Shown here piece by piece: positions 35,327-46,402 of a stretch of DNA of 64,000 bases. Source of the stretch: Sanghuangporus weigelae (Eukaryota; Basidiomycota; Agaricomycetes; Hymenochaetales; Hymenochaetaceae). Position 1 is the stretch's first letter. Every line of letters begins with the position of its first letter. A model generated the notes under the pieces. That model saw only the letters and a list, made by a program, of their open reading frames with translations. It did not search any database and was not told the DNA's origin. Both the position numbers and the translations under genes were made by a program. The DNA lies in the NCBI GenBank assembly GCA_033182465.1, contig CP137320.1, forward strand, positions 2,480,001 through 2,544,000, in the 5' to 3' direction.

Positions 35327-35533
35327 CTTTGGAGGTCTTGGATCACAATGGGAGAGAGGATATGCTCGTTATTTACGATAGTTATGACTCGGGGTATGGT
35401 AGATATAGTAGTAAAAAAACGTTGCAGGGCATATTCTCATTACATTACATATTGCGCGTGCAGGTAAACGTCCCTCATACGTCAAGGTCGTGAAATGTAA
35501 ATCCCAATTTAGGCTTCTGGCTTTAAGCGTCTG

Positions 35534-36065
35534 TCATGGCGGACAGTTCTCGCATTTCTGGTCGAGTTCCTGAGTTATGATCCTTTCCGGTTTGCTGATG
35601 TGGTTTGCAGAGCGATCGTGTGAGGTATATATAATCCGACCGTCGGGGATAAAGGGACGGATGGTGGCGGCGTATAACGAAGGAACGTAAGCTCTCGGAT
35701 CGACAGGAACGCAGACAATGGAATGGAGAGTACTCACCCATACCACCTGTTATGGCGGCAGTTGACACAGTCAGAGGGATGAGCTCGACTATTGCCGCAC
35801 GTTGGATCCATGCAGTCGATCATTGTGTCTCCAGTAAAGGTACGATGATTGCACTTCTTATTCAGAGTGTAGCGTAGGATACGATGACTAGGCGGGATGG
35901 GTAGGCAGGAAGGCAGCGACACCAGTAAGTCTTCTTATTGTCGGACAGCAACGATTCGGCGGTACTCACCACATGGCTTCGAATAGCTTGAGCGATCAGG
36001 CGTGGAGTTCGCGTACTCACTTCTATTGTATTGGCCGGGTAGAAGGTTATCAGGCCGTGGGGCAA
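35534..36065 (-). CDS. Small Cys-rich basidiomycete-type protein (5' end unresolved)
   Basis: Two firmly joined 3' exons, 35738-35887 and 35534-35594, encode HRILRYTLNKKCNHRTFTGD, MIDCMDPTCGNSRAHPSDCV, NCRHNRWYG, then KPERIITQELDQKCENCPP and a stop. The regular Cys spacing (C-C-C-C-C then a terminal C-x2-C) resembles small lineage-specific proteins I recall from Agaricomycetes, with no known function. The next upstream exon probably ends at 35970 (donor GTGAGTACC), separated by an 82-nt intron. Two almost identical donor-like strings (GTGAGTACG near 36015 and GTGAGTACC) and several alternative acceptors make the 5' structure ambiguous, and I could not fix the start codon. No signal peptide can be assigned. 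Its stop lies about 210 bp from the RAD3 stop. Confidence 0.6.
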
Positions 36066-38131
36066 AGCTCGGGGATCAGCACTTACAGCGGAGTAGTCAA
36101 AGTTGGCAGGCCGGCGGAGGTAGGAGGCTGGGGAAGGGGGCGTCGGACTGTCGCCTTAAATCAGAGTTGATTATGTACGTCTGCCTCCGATCAGGAAGCT
36201 GGCTGAAGGTGGGTGTGCTGCGTGTTGTGTACTCAAATTACCCAACCTGTCATTCGGAATATAGGCACGTACCACGGGCCGATATCTGCACACATGCAAT
36301 CAGGAGCTAAAACCTTTCCGGCGTAATCTTGAGGCTATAGATTTCCCGAGAGACAAAGCGGGAGGATGCGCGAATGGTGGCCAAAAGCGGTTTGTGGAAA
36401 CGGGAAGAAGGGATAATGGGTGCGATATCGACTCTTGTACTCGGATTATAAGTGGTTTGCATGTTGCAGAATTTTTGCCCAAGGAAATTTCCGCAGGTAA
36501 CATATGTGGTTGTAAAGGGGCAGTGGTACATATCGCATGATCACGATGACCGTAAACAGCGTCAAACCTGACTGAAATGTTTCTATTGGAAGCCAAACAT
36601 CCAGGCGCCGTTAGGCGAGGGGACGTGCAACGGTTTCTTGGCTTTTAAAATGTTTCGGCACGTCGGCGCAAAAACGTGTTTCTCTCTCTGGTGTTTCAAT
36701 TCAGTTCCCGTGCGTATACATAGAGATCTAATGCAGAAGAGTTTTAGATAACACGATGTATTAAGTGAATCGCGGAAAGCTGACCTAAAGATTTCAGAAT
36801 CCTTACTTACCACCAAAAGACTTCGAACTCGGTGGATTCTCGTGTATTCTAGAGCAAGAATCAAGAAATCGTCATTGAGAATGTATTACTCCACCTGACC
36901 GTCCCCCCGGAGTTTGGCTCACTATCTCGGTTTACGCGCTTCCGTCGCGGACTGCCACAGAACACGTTGGCGTTCGAAGGAGATTGGAAGTCTTTTGATG
37001 ACACTCATTTGGCCGTCATGAATGGTAGGGAAGCTGATGAATAAACCGCGTCAAATGAATTGATCTACCTGTGTAACTCCGAGGCGTAGCTTGTATCGAT
37101 GGCACTGATTCATACGAGAATACGCATCCTTGTCGGCAATAGAAGGTGTGTTCGATCTAAGCGTAGCGTAGACAAAGAACTGTCGATCTGCAGGGTAACA
37201 CATATTTCCCCTGCTTTCCAAGGCAACTAAGAGAGGGGACCATGCATTACATCGAGATTGATTCCTCGCTCCATTACATTGCAGATTCAGGGTGATTGTT
37301 GGGAAACTTGTAGCTAGCGAGAAAAACCTTGTAACCGTGAATGCCGTATGAGGAAAGATACCTTCTCAATTAGGAAATAGGGATGGGAACCAAAAAGGAG
37401 ATTGTCTTTCAATGCAAAAAGAAATGCAGTAATTTACAAAAAGATACTGTATCTATGAGGCGCGTAGCGATCAAAAAAGCAGATTCTTCTCCACTGTTTC
37501 GGACATGGTGGTTGCCGCAACTCCAATCCTGTATGTAACGAGTCGAAGAAATGGCAACGTAACTGAACGTAACTGCTAGCGAAATACGTAACATCGGTGG
37601 TAAACAGGGCCGCATGTGCTATAAGTTACAGATCTTAAAGTCATTTGTCTGACAGACATGTAGCAGGTGTGAGGGGTGCGAGGCACATGCCTGCCTTTCT
37701 ATATTGAATACAATGAAACGTCCGCTCAAAATACCAACGATGGGATTGAGAAATCGCCTTGGTCGCAAGCCATCTGGGAAAAACGACGTTGCCGACTAAA
37801 TTCACTTGTAACACTGTAGAATAAGCGGTAATGAAATTCCGTTCTGTAAACCAGAATGAATCGTCCATGTTCGTGGCAAATCAACAGGATCGTTTCCTAC
37901 TTGAAGAATCTCGGAATACGTTCTGGATCCATGCACTTTTCTCCTTTTGCACTCTTGCCACTAGGTTCTAAGGGTTGAGTAAGGCGACTTCCTTGCTCAG
38001 GTAAAGAGCTAGTTGAGCGTATTCCAAAAAAAAACATGTGTCGTCTACTGTCATGGGAAGTAAGACAAACATCAGTACATTGACTGCGGTGAATCTCAGA
38101 GAACTTGATACGTTGAAAACAATACTTCGCT
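36066..38131. other. Gene-poor stretch with scattered short frames
   Basis: About 2.1 kb without a gene model I can defend. On the minus strand 36307-36600 and 36780-36860 hold frames (e.g. CPFTTTYVTCGNFLGQKFCN; RIHENPPSSKSFG before a GTAAGT donor) that could belong to another small Cys-containing protein or a decayed one, but I could not chain them in phase. From 37000 on I see nothing on either strand. Confidence 0.4.
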
Positions 38132-39401
38132 CTAAGCTAGGTTGGCAGCTGTTTTGAATATCTGCCCAAAACAAGTATCGAACCATTTGCGTTCCTTGGT
38201 CGCCGTCAACTCGTTATGTCGTGGGTCGATATTCAAATAAACAGTCTGTTGACTGAGATTAGTGATCGCATCGTTATCGCGTTGGCCTTCCGTCACAAGG
38301 CCAAGGGGCAGGACCTCGGACCGTATCTCATCGACTAAAACCATAAGGTTCTTTGATTTGCTTGCAACTGCAGCCGGAGCTTGGGGAATATAGAGCGCGT
38401 GAACAAGGTCGTCCGAAGCTTTGAGAAGCATCTCAGCGCTTGAGAGTAATTTGTCGAGTGTTTTTGGGGGCGGTGTCACACGCGATGATGGCCGCAAGAT
38501 AATGAGATCCACGCGTTCGACCAGGGCGTGTATGAATTTGAACAAAGTAAGCACCTAAAAGGGGAAAGGAGCATGAGTGCGAAGCCCAGAAATTAAATAA
38601 TGAAGGACGTACAGCTTTGAGGCGCGCAAGCTCCTCCTGCGAAGCACGGGTGTTTCCTCTCGCCACCCCGCTGAATTGCTCCCATTCATCATCCAGATCT
38701 GCATCGGCAGGGTTTCCGTGATCTCCTCCATTTTCACAATCGTGTTCTTCCTCTTCAACCATCTCCTGGACTTCTTTTTCGCAATCGCTCATACCGCCGA
38801 CTACACCATCCCATCTCTTCTTTACAGCTTCTCGGTTCGTTCGTGAAATTCCACGACCCCGATCAATTGCATCATGCACAACACCTGTCCTGTAAAGATA
38901 CGGATCCCCTGCCTCAGAGACCTCCCGGGAACCCCGACCGTGAGCGTCACTAGTATAGACTTCGAGAAGGGAAGTTAACGCGCTCAGAACATCTTCCACA
39001 GTCCACCGTATTTCACGGGCGAGTGTACGCCCATGCGCAATATCATTAATGCTCCAGGCGCATGAAGCAAGCGCATCAGCTTGAGCAGCAAGATCCTTGG
39101 CCACTGCGATCACAGCGGAATACGCCAGACTACTCGGCTTCAGTGCGATTGCAAGCTTCGTAGAGTCCTGATAAAGCAGAGAAAGCAGAGACAAGCAGTC
39201 GGTAAGCCGTGTATCTAATGATGCCTCGGCAACATTCTCTGGAATCTGCACGATCGTAGTCGGATCTCTCAATGCCTTCAGAGCGGCGGTACACGTTTCA
39301 GACGCAATCTTAAGAGCAGCGCAAGCTGCACTGAACGAGTAGGTCAAAACGATTGCAGGCCAACAGGATAGTTCCTCATACCTCTCTTTTTGTCAGACAT
39401 T
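38132..39401 (-). CDS. GCIP/cyclin-D1-binding protein 1 family homologue
   Basis: Three exons (39383-39401, 38613-39325, 38132-38554) give 384 residues. The first exon encodes only MSDKKR and joins across a 57-nt intron to ACAALKIASETCTAALKALR. The protein is almost all helical: LDTRLTDCLSLLSLLYQDST, AVIAVAKDLAAQADALASCA, GRTLAREIRWTVEDVLSALT, an acidic stretch (KEVQEMVEEEEHDCENG), then LTLFKFIHALVERVDLIILR and LVHALYIPQAPAAVASKSKN. The five-helix layout and the conserved-looking WTVEDVLSALTSLLE and LVDEIRSEVLP segments suggest the GCIP (CCNDBP1-like) family. Animal members bind cyclin D and helix-loop-helix factors; the fungal role is not known to me. The family call is from pattern memory. 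Confidence 0.62.
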
Positions 39402-40786
39402 TATTCAGCAAGTCACAGGAGAAATCGTTCGTGATCGAAGATCGAGGTGAAGAAACAAAAGGAGCAAGTTTTCGTCTTCTACAAGGCTTGAGAAGCACCG
39501 GGGAATGCCGACAAATGTGATCGGCGCTCAGGTTCAAGAAAGAAATTCTGTCCCCTGAGATCTAGCCGAATCATAGACGGACGGCAAAGTTGGGTGGCCT
39601 TCGAGTCCCCGACGTCTTTTTCTTGCTTTCCGTGATTTGTCATGATATGGCTCGTAGCATGAAACTGATACTGAGGTGTCTTCTGCCGAGCCGCTTTACG
39701 CTAAATCAAACTTGTCTATTTTGGAACGCTTTATGGGGTCTTGTTTTTAAGGATTTTCTGGAATATTTTAAGTAAGGATATGAAAATTGCTGAAGTCTTG
39801 ACAGACTGGTATCCGGAAGTACGCATTCCATTCTCTTCATTTCATACATATCGAAAGTTCGTACGTCTCACCACACGTTCTTGTAGCATGTATCCAGAAC
39901 CAGATAATGGAATAGACCATCTCCGTCGAAGAGATAAAGGAGCAATATTGCCGCATAGGTTTCCAAAACTTACTGTGAACAATGAACCCAGAACCCCCAT
40001 TCTATCAGGTAAACACGTTGGGATACCGCAAAGCGGATGCGGAGTGGCTTACTCGACAATGTACGTCTTTCGTTCGTGAAAAGAAACGGAAACATCCGTC
40101 TCGAATTAGTGCCGTTATCACAGCTTTCATGATCCGTGTACAGTATCCCGATCGCGTCGGTATTTCCCGTATGTTTTGTTAAATTGCAGAGGGGAGAACA
40201 ATCACCCTGATGAGCTTGAGAGTATCAGCCAAAAAAAAAAAACCGTATGAGAGAGAGTCATACAGACGCAGAACCATTACGCGCTCCTTGGCGAAAGCAA
40301 GTGATTCTGTTTTACTGGACAAAAGTCGTGATTTCCGCTTTCTGTTCTTCAGCGGATTGACCGAAGAAACCGTTTGACGGGTATAGTTTGATTCAACAGC
40401 CTAGACGCCTTCTTTTTACATTTCAGCGGCCTACTTCACCGCTTAATATTGACCCCATTCATGTTCAGCTGAACGGAGTCAAACTCCTAGTCACATTACA
40501 ACAGAGTAATAGGCGGAATCCAGAGTGCGAATTTCCGGAGAATACACTAGCTCATTGTCTCCCGGAGAATGGCGACTAAAATTTCAAGGGTGTCGGTGAA
40601 CTGATAGCCCAACCAACTTTCAGGTAAGATGACTCAATGTGCGTCTTTCCAACTGGTTGAAGAAAGAAACAGTGCTCAAATATCCGAGTGTTTCCCACAT
40701 CCCGTATTTGGAAGTTCTGTTCACGTGATCCATACATCTTTCTTTCTTTCGAAATTCCCGCTCTCTCCTTCGACTACGTATACCGA
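39402..40786. other. Intergenic between GCIP-like gene and SEN34
   Basis: About 1.4 kb. A plus-strand frame near 39982-40182 (FYQVNTLGYRKADAEWLTRQ) has protein-like composition, but I found no start, splice partner or family for it. An A-run occurs near 40230. Confidence 0.45.
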
Positions 40787-41894
40787 ATGTCGGAGAGAAT
40801 ATTATTACGAGTTTCGAATCACCGCGCCTTCATTTGGGATGTGGATGGTGCCTTTTCCTCTAGAATATCGTTTACCGAATTTTGCTAAATTTATCTTCTA
40901 ACCGAAACAGACATAAGAACATTGCGATCCAAATATCGTATCTGTGGACTTCTTGGAGGAACACTTCCTCATATTTCGCAACAGAATGTATTTCTTGGCG
41001 TTCCACTCATACTAATGCCGGAGGAAGTTGTTCTGTTGATGGAAGAAGGTATGTTCCGAAACGGACTATAACCTGACTCAGACTTATGTTTTCTGCGCAT
41101 AGGCATAGCCGCTATTGTGGACGACATCCATGCTCATCACAAACCCTCAAAGTCCGAAGAAAGAGGGTGGCTCCGATTACAGCGGCAGGAACAACAAAAA
41201 GAAATGGCACGGAAGAGCAGTATCAGCGTGATCTCCGCGCAAAAGAGCATGTCTGAGGAAGCTGTCGCGAAGAGACGGAAGCGGGAGGAACGCCGCTTGC
41301 AAGCTCTTTCCAAGATCTCCGAAGAGAATGGGGAGAATGGGGATCCAAGTGGTTCAATATTAACACAGACTTCAAGGCCGTCAACTCCGGCTTCTGTTTT
41401 AAGCACTTCGGTTTCCTATACGGTCAAGATTCCTACATCTTCAACTCAATTGAAGTGGTACAAAGCTCTGCATCATTGCTTCGACGACATACGCGCAGCG
41501 CGAGAAGCGGAAATCTGGTCATATCCATCTTCGTCCGAGGAGAGGGCGAGGTGCGGCGTATACCGTGCTCTATGGGAGAAAGGATACTACATGGGTTGTG
41601 GGATTAAATTCGGTGGTGATTACCTCGTCTATCCTGGTGAGTTCGCCGATAATTCTTGTCTTATGAAGTTTTCACTAGCATGGTTTCGCATCGGTATGAA
41701 CAGGTGACCCGCTTCGTTATCATTCCCACTTCGTTGCTTCAGTTCTAGACTCGTCTTCGCCTCTACGACCGATGGAGATCATTGCTCATGGACGACTTGG
41801 GACCGCGACAAAGAAGGCACACCTGTTATGCTCATGGGACGAAAAGGCTCAAAAAGCAGATATTTACTCAATTGAATGGGCTGGCTTCGGATAA
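40787..41894 (+). CDS. SEN34: tRNA-splicing endonuclease subunit Sen34
   Basis: Catalytic subunit of the tRNA-intron endonuclease that cuts the 3' splice site. Four exons (40787-40847, 40911-41048, 41103-41636, 41704-41894) give 307 residues. The N-domain has VSNHRAFIWDVDDIRTLRSK, YRICGLLGGTLPHISQQNVF and GVPLILMPEEVVLLMEEGIA, all Sen34-like. A charged linker (AVAKRRKREERRLQALSKIS) leads to the nuclease fold. There EERARCGVYRALWEKGYYMG and the catalytic-region block GGDYLVYPGDPLRYHSHFVA supply the conserved Tyr and His; the lysine is expected in the next beta hairpin (TATKKAHLLCSW). The C-terminus IYSIEWAGFG is typical. It converges on IAH1. Confidence 0.93.
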
Positions 41895-42109
41895 TTTTCA
41901 TCAATTGCTCATTCAGCTGAAGTACTGTGATACAATACAACACAATCCCGCATTACAGTTCTCTTCTAAGATGCACACACCTGTCAGTTCTGCGCATCTA
42001 CCTTTCTTTTTCTCAGCGATGGTCCGGGGTTCTTCAAGTCAATTCCGTCCCACCTAGCGAATCCAGTCCAGTCAGTCTCTGTTTTGGGATGCAAATAAGA
42101 AAGGAATTT

Positions 42110-43015
42110 TTACTTTACAAACACTTCCTGAAGATTCTCGTAGTACAATTCCGGGGTATACTCTTTGATGGCCTTGATAAGCTCGTCGTAAACCACCTAA
42201 AAAGCAAATGGGTTCTGGGTCAACAACTCCCATAGAATGTTCTATAATTGTTCTATTCTTACTGAGTAACCTTCCGCCGTGAGGTGTAAACCATCGGACA
42301 GGTACTTGGTCAGACTATGTTCCGTTTGGCCAGCTATGTTCCACAATGCTTGCCATACATCGACGACTGGAATCTTCTCATGAGCTCCGACTTCACGGAC
42401 CTTCTGTGCATACTCAGCGGTGACCTTGAAATCACGGTCCCTTTCGTGCGGGACTCCAGCAGAGTTCGCTCCTGCAACCCACTGACGAACATTGAACGGA
42501 GGTGGTGTAATGAGGAACAGCTTCGTTTCGGAGGAAAACCATTCCGATGAAGGATCCCGCACCATGTTCACGAGCCGCGCGAGGTTCGCACCGAATTTCT
42601 CAAGGGGAATGTGCTGACTGAAGCCAGGAAGACTTGCATCGTTCGCACCGTACCATATAGTCAATAAACGGATTTTCTGCGCAGAGCTCTGTTCGTTTCG
42701 TCGTGCAAGGCACTCGGAGTCATCATCTATATCAGTTGATTCATCCAGGTCACATTTGGATCAGACAAGTACCTGTTCAAAGACTGGGATTGCCCATTCT
42801 GTATTGTAGCCCGAGAATCCACGGTTGATAACGTCAAATTTACGAACATACACAGCTAAATGGATTAGAGATTAGCAAAGATCCGCTAGTTGACGCTGTC
42901 AGCTGTTGAATTGATACTCGCACGCAAGTCGCTGAGCGAATCCATGAGCCTCCCAACCTCCTTGAGTGAGCGAGTCACCGAGAAGGACTATAGCATCTTG
43001 CACGGGCGTAGTCAT
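42110..43015 (-). CDS. IAH1: Isoamyl acetate-hydrolysing esterase (GDSL/SGNH)
   Basis: SGNH-family ester hydrolase cleaving acetate esters such as isoamyl acetate. Four exons (42922-43015, 42773-42855, 42263-42712, 42110-42196) give 237 residues. Block I is AIVLLGDSLTQGGWEAHGF (catalytic Ser), then VINRGFSGYNTEWAIPVFEQ (oxyanion Gly), the block III region LLTIWYGANDASLPGFSQHI (Asn), and block V YLSDGLHLTAEGY (Asp and His). All catalytic residues are present and the length is normal. The first intron only preserves the frame if a GC donor is used (exon ends at 42922; donor GCGAGT), giving RLASVYVRKFDVINRG. An in-frame extension upstream of 43015 exists but starts without ATG and was not used. 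Confidence 0.93.
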
Positions 43016-43881
43016 TCCTCGGCATTCACTTATGGTCTTGTTGTGGAGATAAGAATTCAAGGCGAATGCTATTGCAAGCACGTGCAGACCAGATATCGAA
43101 CTGAGCCTCCCATGAATGAAAAGTAACTGGACTAATGATTGATGCAATGACCTTAACCTGCTCACGAACTATACGCGTATGGCGTCTACAGCGATACAAG
43201 CAAGTTCGACGTTCTGAATGAACAGTATGTACTGGTCCCTGTGAGTTGAGTGTGGTGATGCGATGGTGTATGTGCAAACGATAGATAAATAGACTGAGAA
43301 TGGAGATTGAATTGGACAGATAGGAAAGTGGAGAAGGAACTGACATCCAAGATTGGGAAAACAAACGGAATTGTGTGCCGGCGAAAAAAAAACAACGGAT
43401 GCAATGCATGGTAGACAAAACGTGAATAGATCCGGTGTGAATTTGCGACAGTAGAAAATGACAAAACAAAACGGTGAATACCCTCCTGGGCAAGATGCAG
43501 AGATATCAGTGCATGTACATTGCTGGAAAACTAGGAGGAAGAAACTACTGTCCGGTTAAGAAACAGAGCCGTGGAAAGACAAGTTATCAGCAGGCTTGTG
43601 AAGATAACCCAAATCTCGGAACAGCAAACGCAAAGATGTGTAGGCTGCAATGTTAGATTAGATGCATGTGATGTTATTCAGGACGCTGCCCGTTGCTGAG
43701 GCGTGACGTCTGAGGCAATGTGCACCGAACGCGACGTAAGGGTCCGGTCATGTCTTGATAATTCTTCTGAGGTCGTGCTTCATTTTAAAAGGTTGTCTAG
43801 ATTGCGGTTAAGATGAGTAAAGTGGTTCAGTGAGTATGTCGAACTCAAGGCCGAAAACCGAATTTGGAATGTCCGAACGTT
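43016..43881. other. Intergenic between IAH1 and CDC25
   Basis: About 0.87 kb holding the IAH1 promoter and the CDC25 3' UTR. The frames here are short. An A-run lies near 43384. Confidence 0.5.
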
Positions 43882-46402
43882 TCAGCGAATCTGAGCGACA
43901 GTCTGTGCTCTTTGCAGGGGACCGCGGCCTGTGTTCGCATTATTCCGTTTGGAATTGATCACAGACATGCCAAACAGATTCTTGTTTATCCTCGCCGCGG
44001 GTGGTGGGCAAGGACTCTTATCAACACCTTCCAGAATGCCGCTCTCGTCACTGCTGACGCTAGTCATGCCAACCATCGAATCTTCTTCCAAGGTTGACAA
44101 GTAGGATGGAGCAGCATCGTCTCCAGATCTCCTCGCGCGGGAGATGCTCGCAGCAGCCATGAGGGAAGGGGCATGCGGGGCAGAGTTTCTTTGATGGTGA
44201 GAGAAAGGATTAGGCGCTTGGTGGCTACTTTGCTCCGTAGGAGCCTTGAAGGCCTCTCCGTATGCATAGCTTCTTGTCCTGCCGAACCGCGACTTGGTTC
44301 GGAACTGGTCGAGATCTTGGCGCCGGTCGCGAGCGAACTGAGGATCGTCCATAGGTATGTAGCCGTGAGGGTTGCAGTACATTGCAGATTCGGTAAAGTA
44401 TTGATAATAGCCGCCTTTAAGGATGTAAACTTCTGGATAATATATACGTGGATAAACATGGTTGTTCATCGCCCTGTCCTTTGCCCGAAGGTGCTTTGCA
44501 CTATACAGCGCTATCATCAGTAATCGGTTGAGGATAGGATGATATAACATACAAAGTCGGTGCTCTTTTAGCGCTGAACTCGCAATGAAACACGAGTACA
44601 ACTTTCTTATTGGAGTCTCCACTGCAGCTCAGGGCAGGCTTCGAAACGCTATTGCTCAACAGGAATTCCTCAATTTCCGCAGTCGTGTTAATGTTTACTG
44701 CGCCTTTGATGTGACCGCCCTGGTATTCGTAGTCAAATCGGCAGTCAATTATCTGATAAGAAATAATCTCGTCGTTATAGGCTCCAGATATCAAAGCATC
44801 CAGCTGTGAGACAATACACGACGTCAATAGGAAGACCGCAGAAAAGCGAAAGCCATACCGTTTGAACGTCGATACGCATTAGACCATCCTCTGCAACTTT
44901 TTCGCAAGGAAGGACTTTTCCATGAGCTTCGTTGTCTCCAAAACCTGGAAGACCAGTGCCCTTGAGCCATCGAGTGCTAGGACTCTCATTCACAATTGTA
45001 GGAGTCGCATTTCTCAGAGGAGATTGAACGGTAGGAGTCGTGTCTCGCTGACGAAGAAGTCCACCTGCCGCAAATGGCCTGAAGTCATCAGTTCCGTCCC
45101 GCCTGCGGATGGTCCGCATCGTCTGTTTCTTTGCAAACGCATAAGCAGCAGGAGATGACAGCTCTGGTCCCGCTTCCGATTCATCCTCTCCGGGACTTGA
45201 GGGCATCGTTGGAACAGTAGCAGAGAAGGCACGTCGAGGAGCAGGCATGTCAATTAATCCCTCGTTAGCACTGGACTGTAAGACAGAAAAAGCAGATTGT
45301 ATATGAGCTTCGTTAGGAACAAGAGCAGGGCGTTTTGACTTCTTGAGTCCATCGGAGATGGAGCCGCCCCCTGCGAGAGCAGTCAAGAACGGCGGGGCTT
45401 TGGTCTTTCCGAAAAGAGAACCCGAGCTTTTAACTCGCTCAAACTTGCGTACAGACGGCGAGGAAGGTGCCGGCGATGAAGACTCTTGATCAGGCACCTG
45501 GAGAAAGTCCCCTTCGTCGTTGTTGTATCTCTGTCTTAGACTACCATCAAGCCGAGAGCCTTCTGGTGATAGTGAACGACGCTTCGGAAGTATTGGTGGT
45601 GGGGAGGACATGCCATCGAAGAATAGACTCGAAAACCCCTTCGTTTCTTGGATGGGCGCAAACTTGAGCGTTGGCTCATCAATCGTCGGACGGGTCAAAG
45701 ACTCTGGAAGAATGCAATCATCAACATCCATAGCGTCAGAAAACCCAACGTCTCCATGGTCATCATGTGTCTAATAACAAGATTGTGGGAAACCGCCGGA
45801 TCAGTTTGAAACGCGACAAATTGGACATGCAGTTGAGATTGAAATAAACTTACAGCTCCCGTAGCCGTAGACGGTATCATGTTTGCTATCCATTCTGATG
45901 GGAGAGGAGCACGTTGCGGACCTTTCCCGGTAGGTTTGACCGAAGCACTTTCAATTTGCGAGGCACCCGACAGATGATTTCCAAGTTCCCGCCCAAATGA
46001 ACGAGCAGAGGTCAGACACCGGCGTCCTGACTTGCCTTCAGACGTATCATTTGCTTTCTGATGAGGAGCAGGGGATATGTCCATCGCCATTGGTGACTGA
46101 GCCTCAGGAAAACCGGAGGGTGCGAATGTATCCCGACGAGGTGACCCGGGAGGAGAGTTCAACGACATGGATGAAGCAAAGGAGTTCTCCAGATCGGAGG
46201 AGATGAAGTCATCGAGGTCGTTCGAGGGACGTTGCAGACGTTCGGAAGGCTTCCGACATGGCGCTGGTGGTGGTTGAAGTGACTTGGCAGACAACGACTG
46301 GAAGAACGGAGGCATCCTCCTTTCGAACGAACTGTCACGATCACGCCTCTTCCGCTTATTGTGGATGGGAGCACGGAGAGAGCTACGCGTGTTGAGCATC
46401 AT
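43882..46402 (-). CDS. CDC25: Cdc25 family M-phase inducer phosphatase
   Basis: Dual-specificity phosphatase removing the inhibitory phosphate from Cdk1 to trigger mitosis. Four exons (45854-46402, 44859-45770, 44553-44803, 43882-44500) give 776 residues. The first ~480 residues are a Ser/Pro-rich regulatory region with many SP/TP sites (e.g. SMSLNSPPGSPRRDTFAPSG). The rhodanese-like catalytic domain follows: YQIIDCRFDYEYQGGHIKGA, VNINTTAEIEEFLL, then the active loop VVLVFHCEFSAKRAPTF with the intact H-C-x5-R signature, RAKDRAMNNHVYPRIYYPEV and YILKGGYYQYFTE. The intron 44501-44552 falls just after the active loop. The C-tail is Ser/Arg-rich with further possible phosphosites. Two ATGs in tandem mark the start; I used the first. 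Confidence 0.95.

Noticed and set aside
39982-40182. Plus-strand frame with FYQVNTLGYRKADAEWL
   Set aside because: Protein-like composition, but no start, splice partner or family. Left unannotated apart from the region note.
43016-43165. N-terminal extension of IAH1
   Set aside because: The open frame upstream has no ATG in good position, and IAH1 proteins begin close to the GDSL block.
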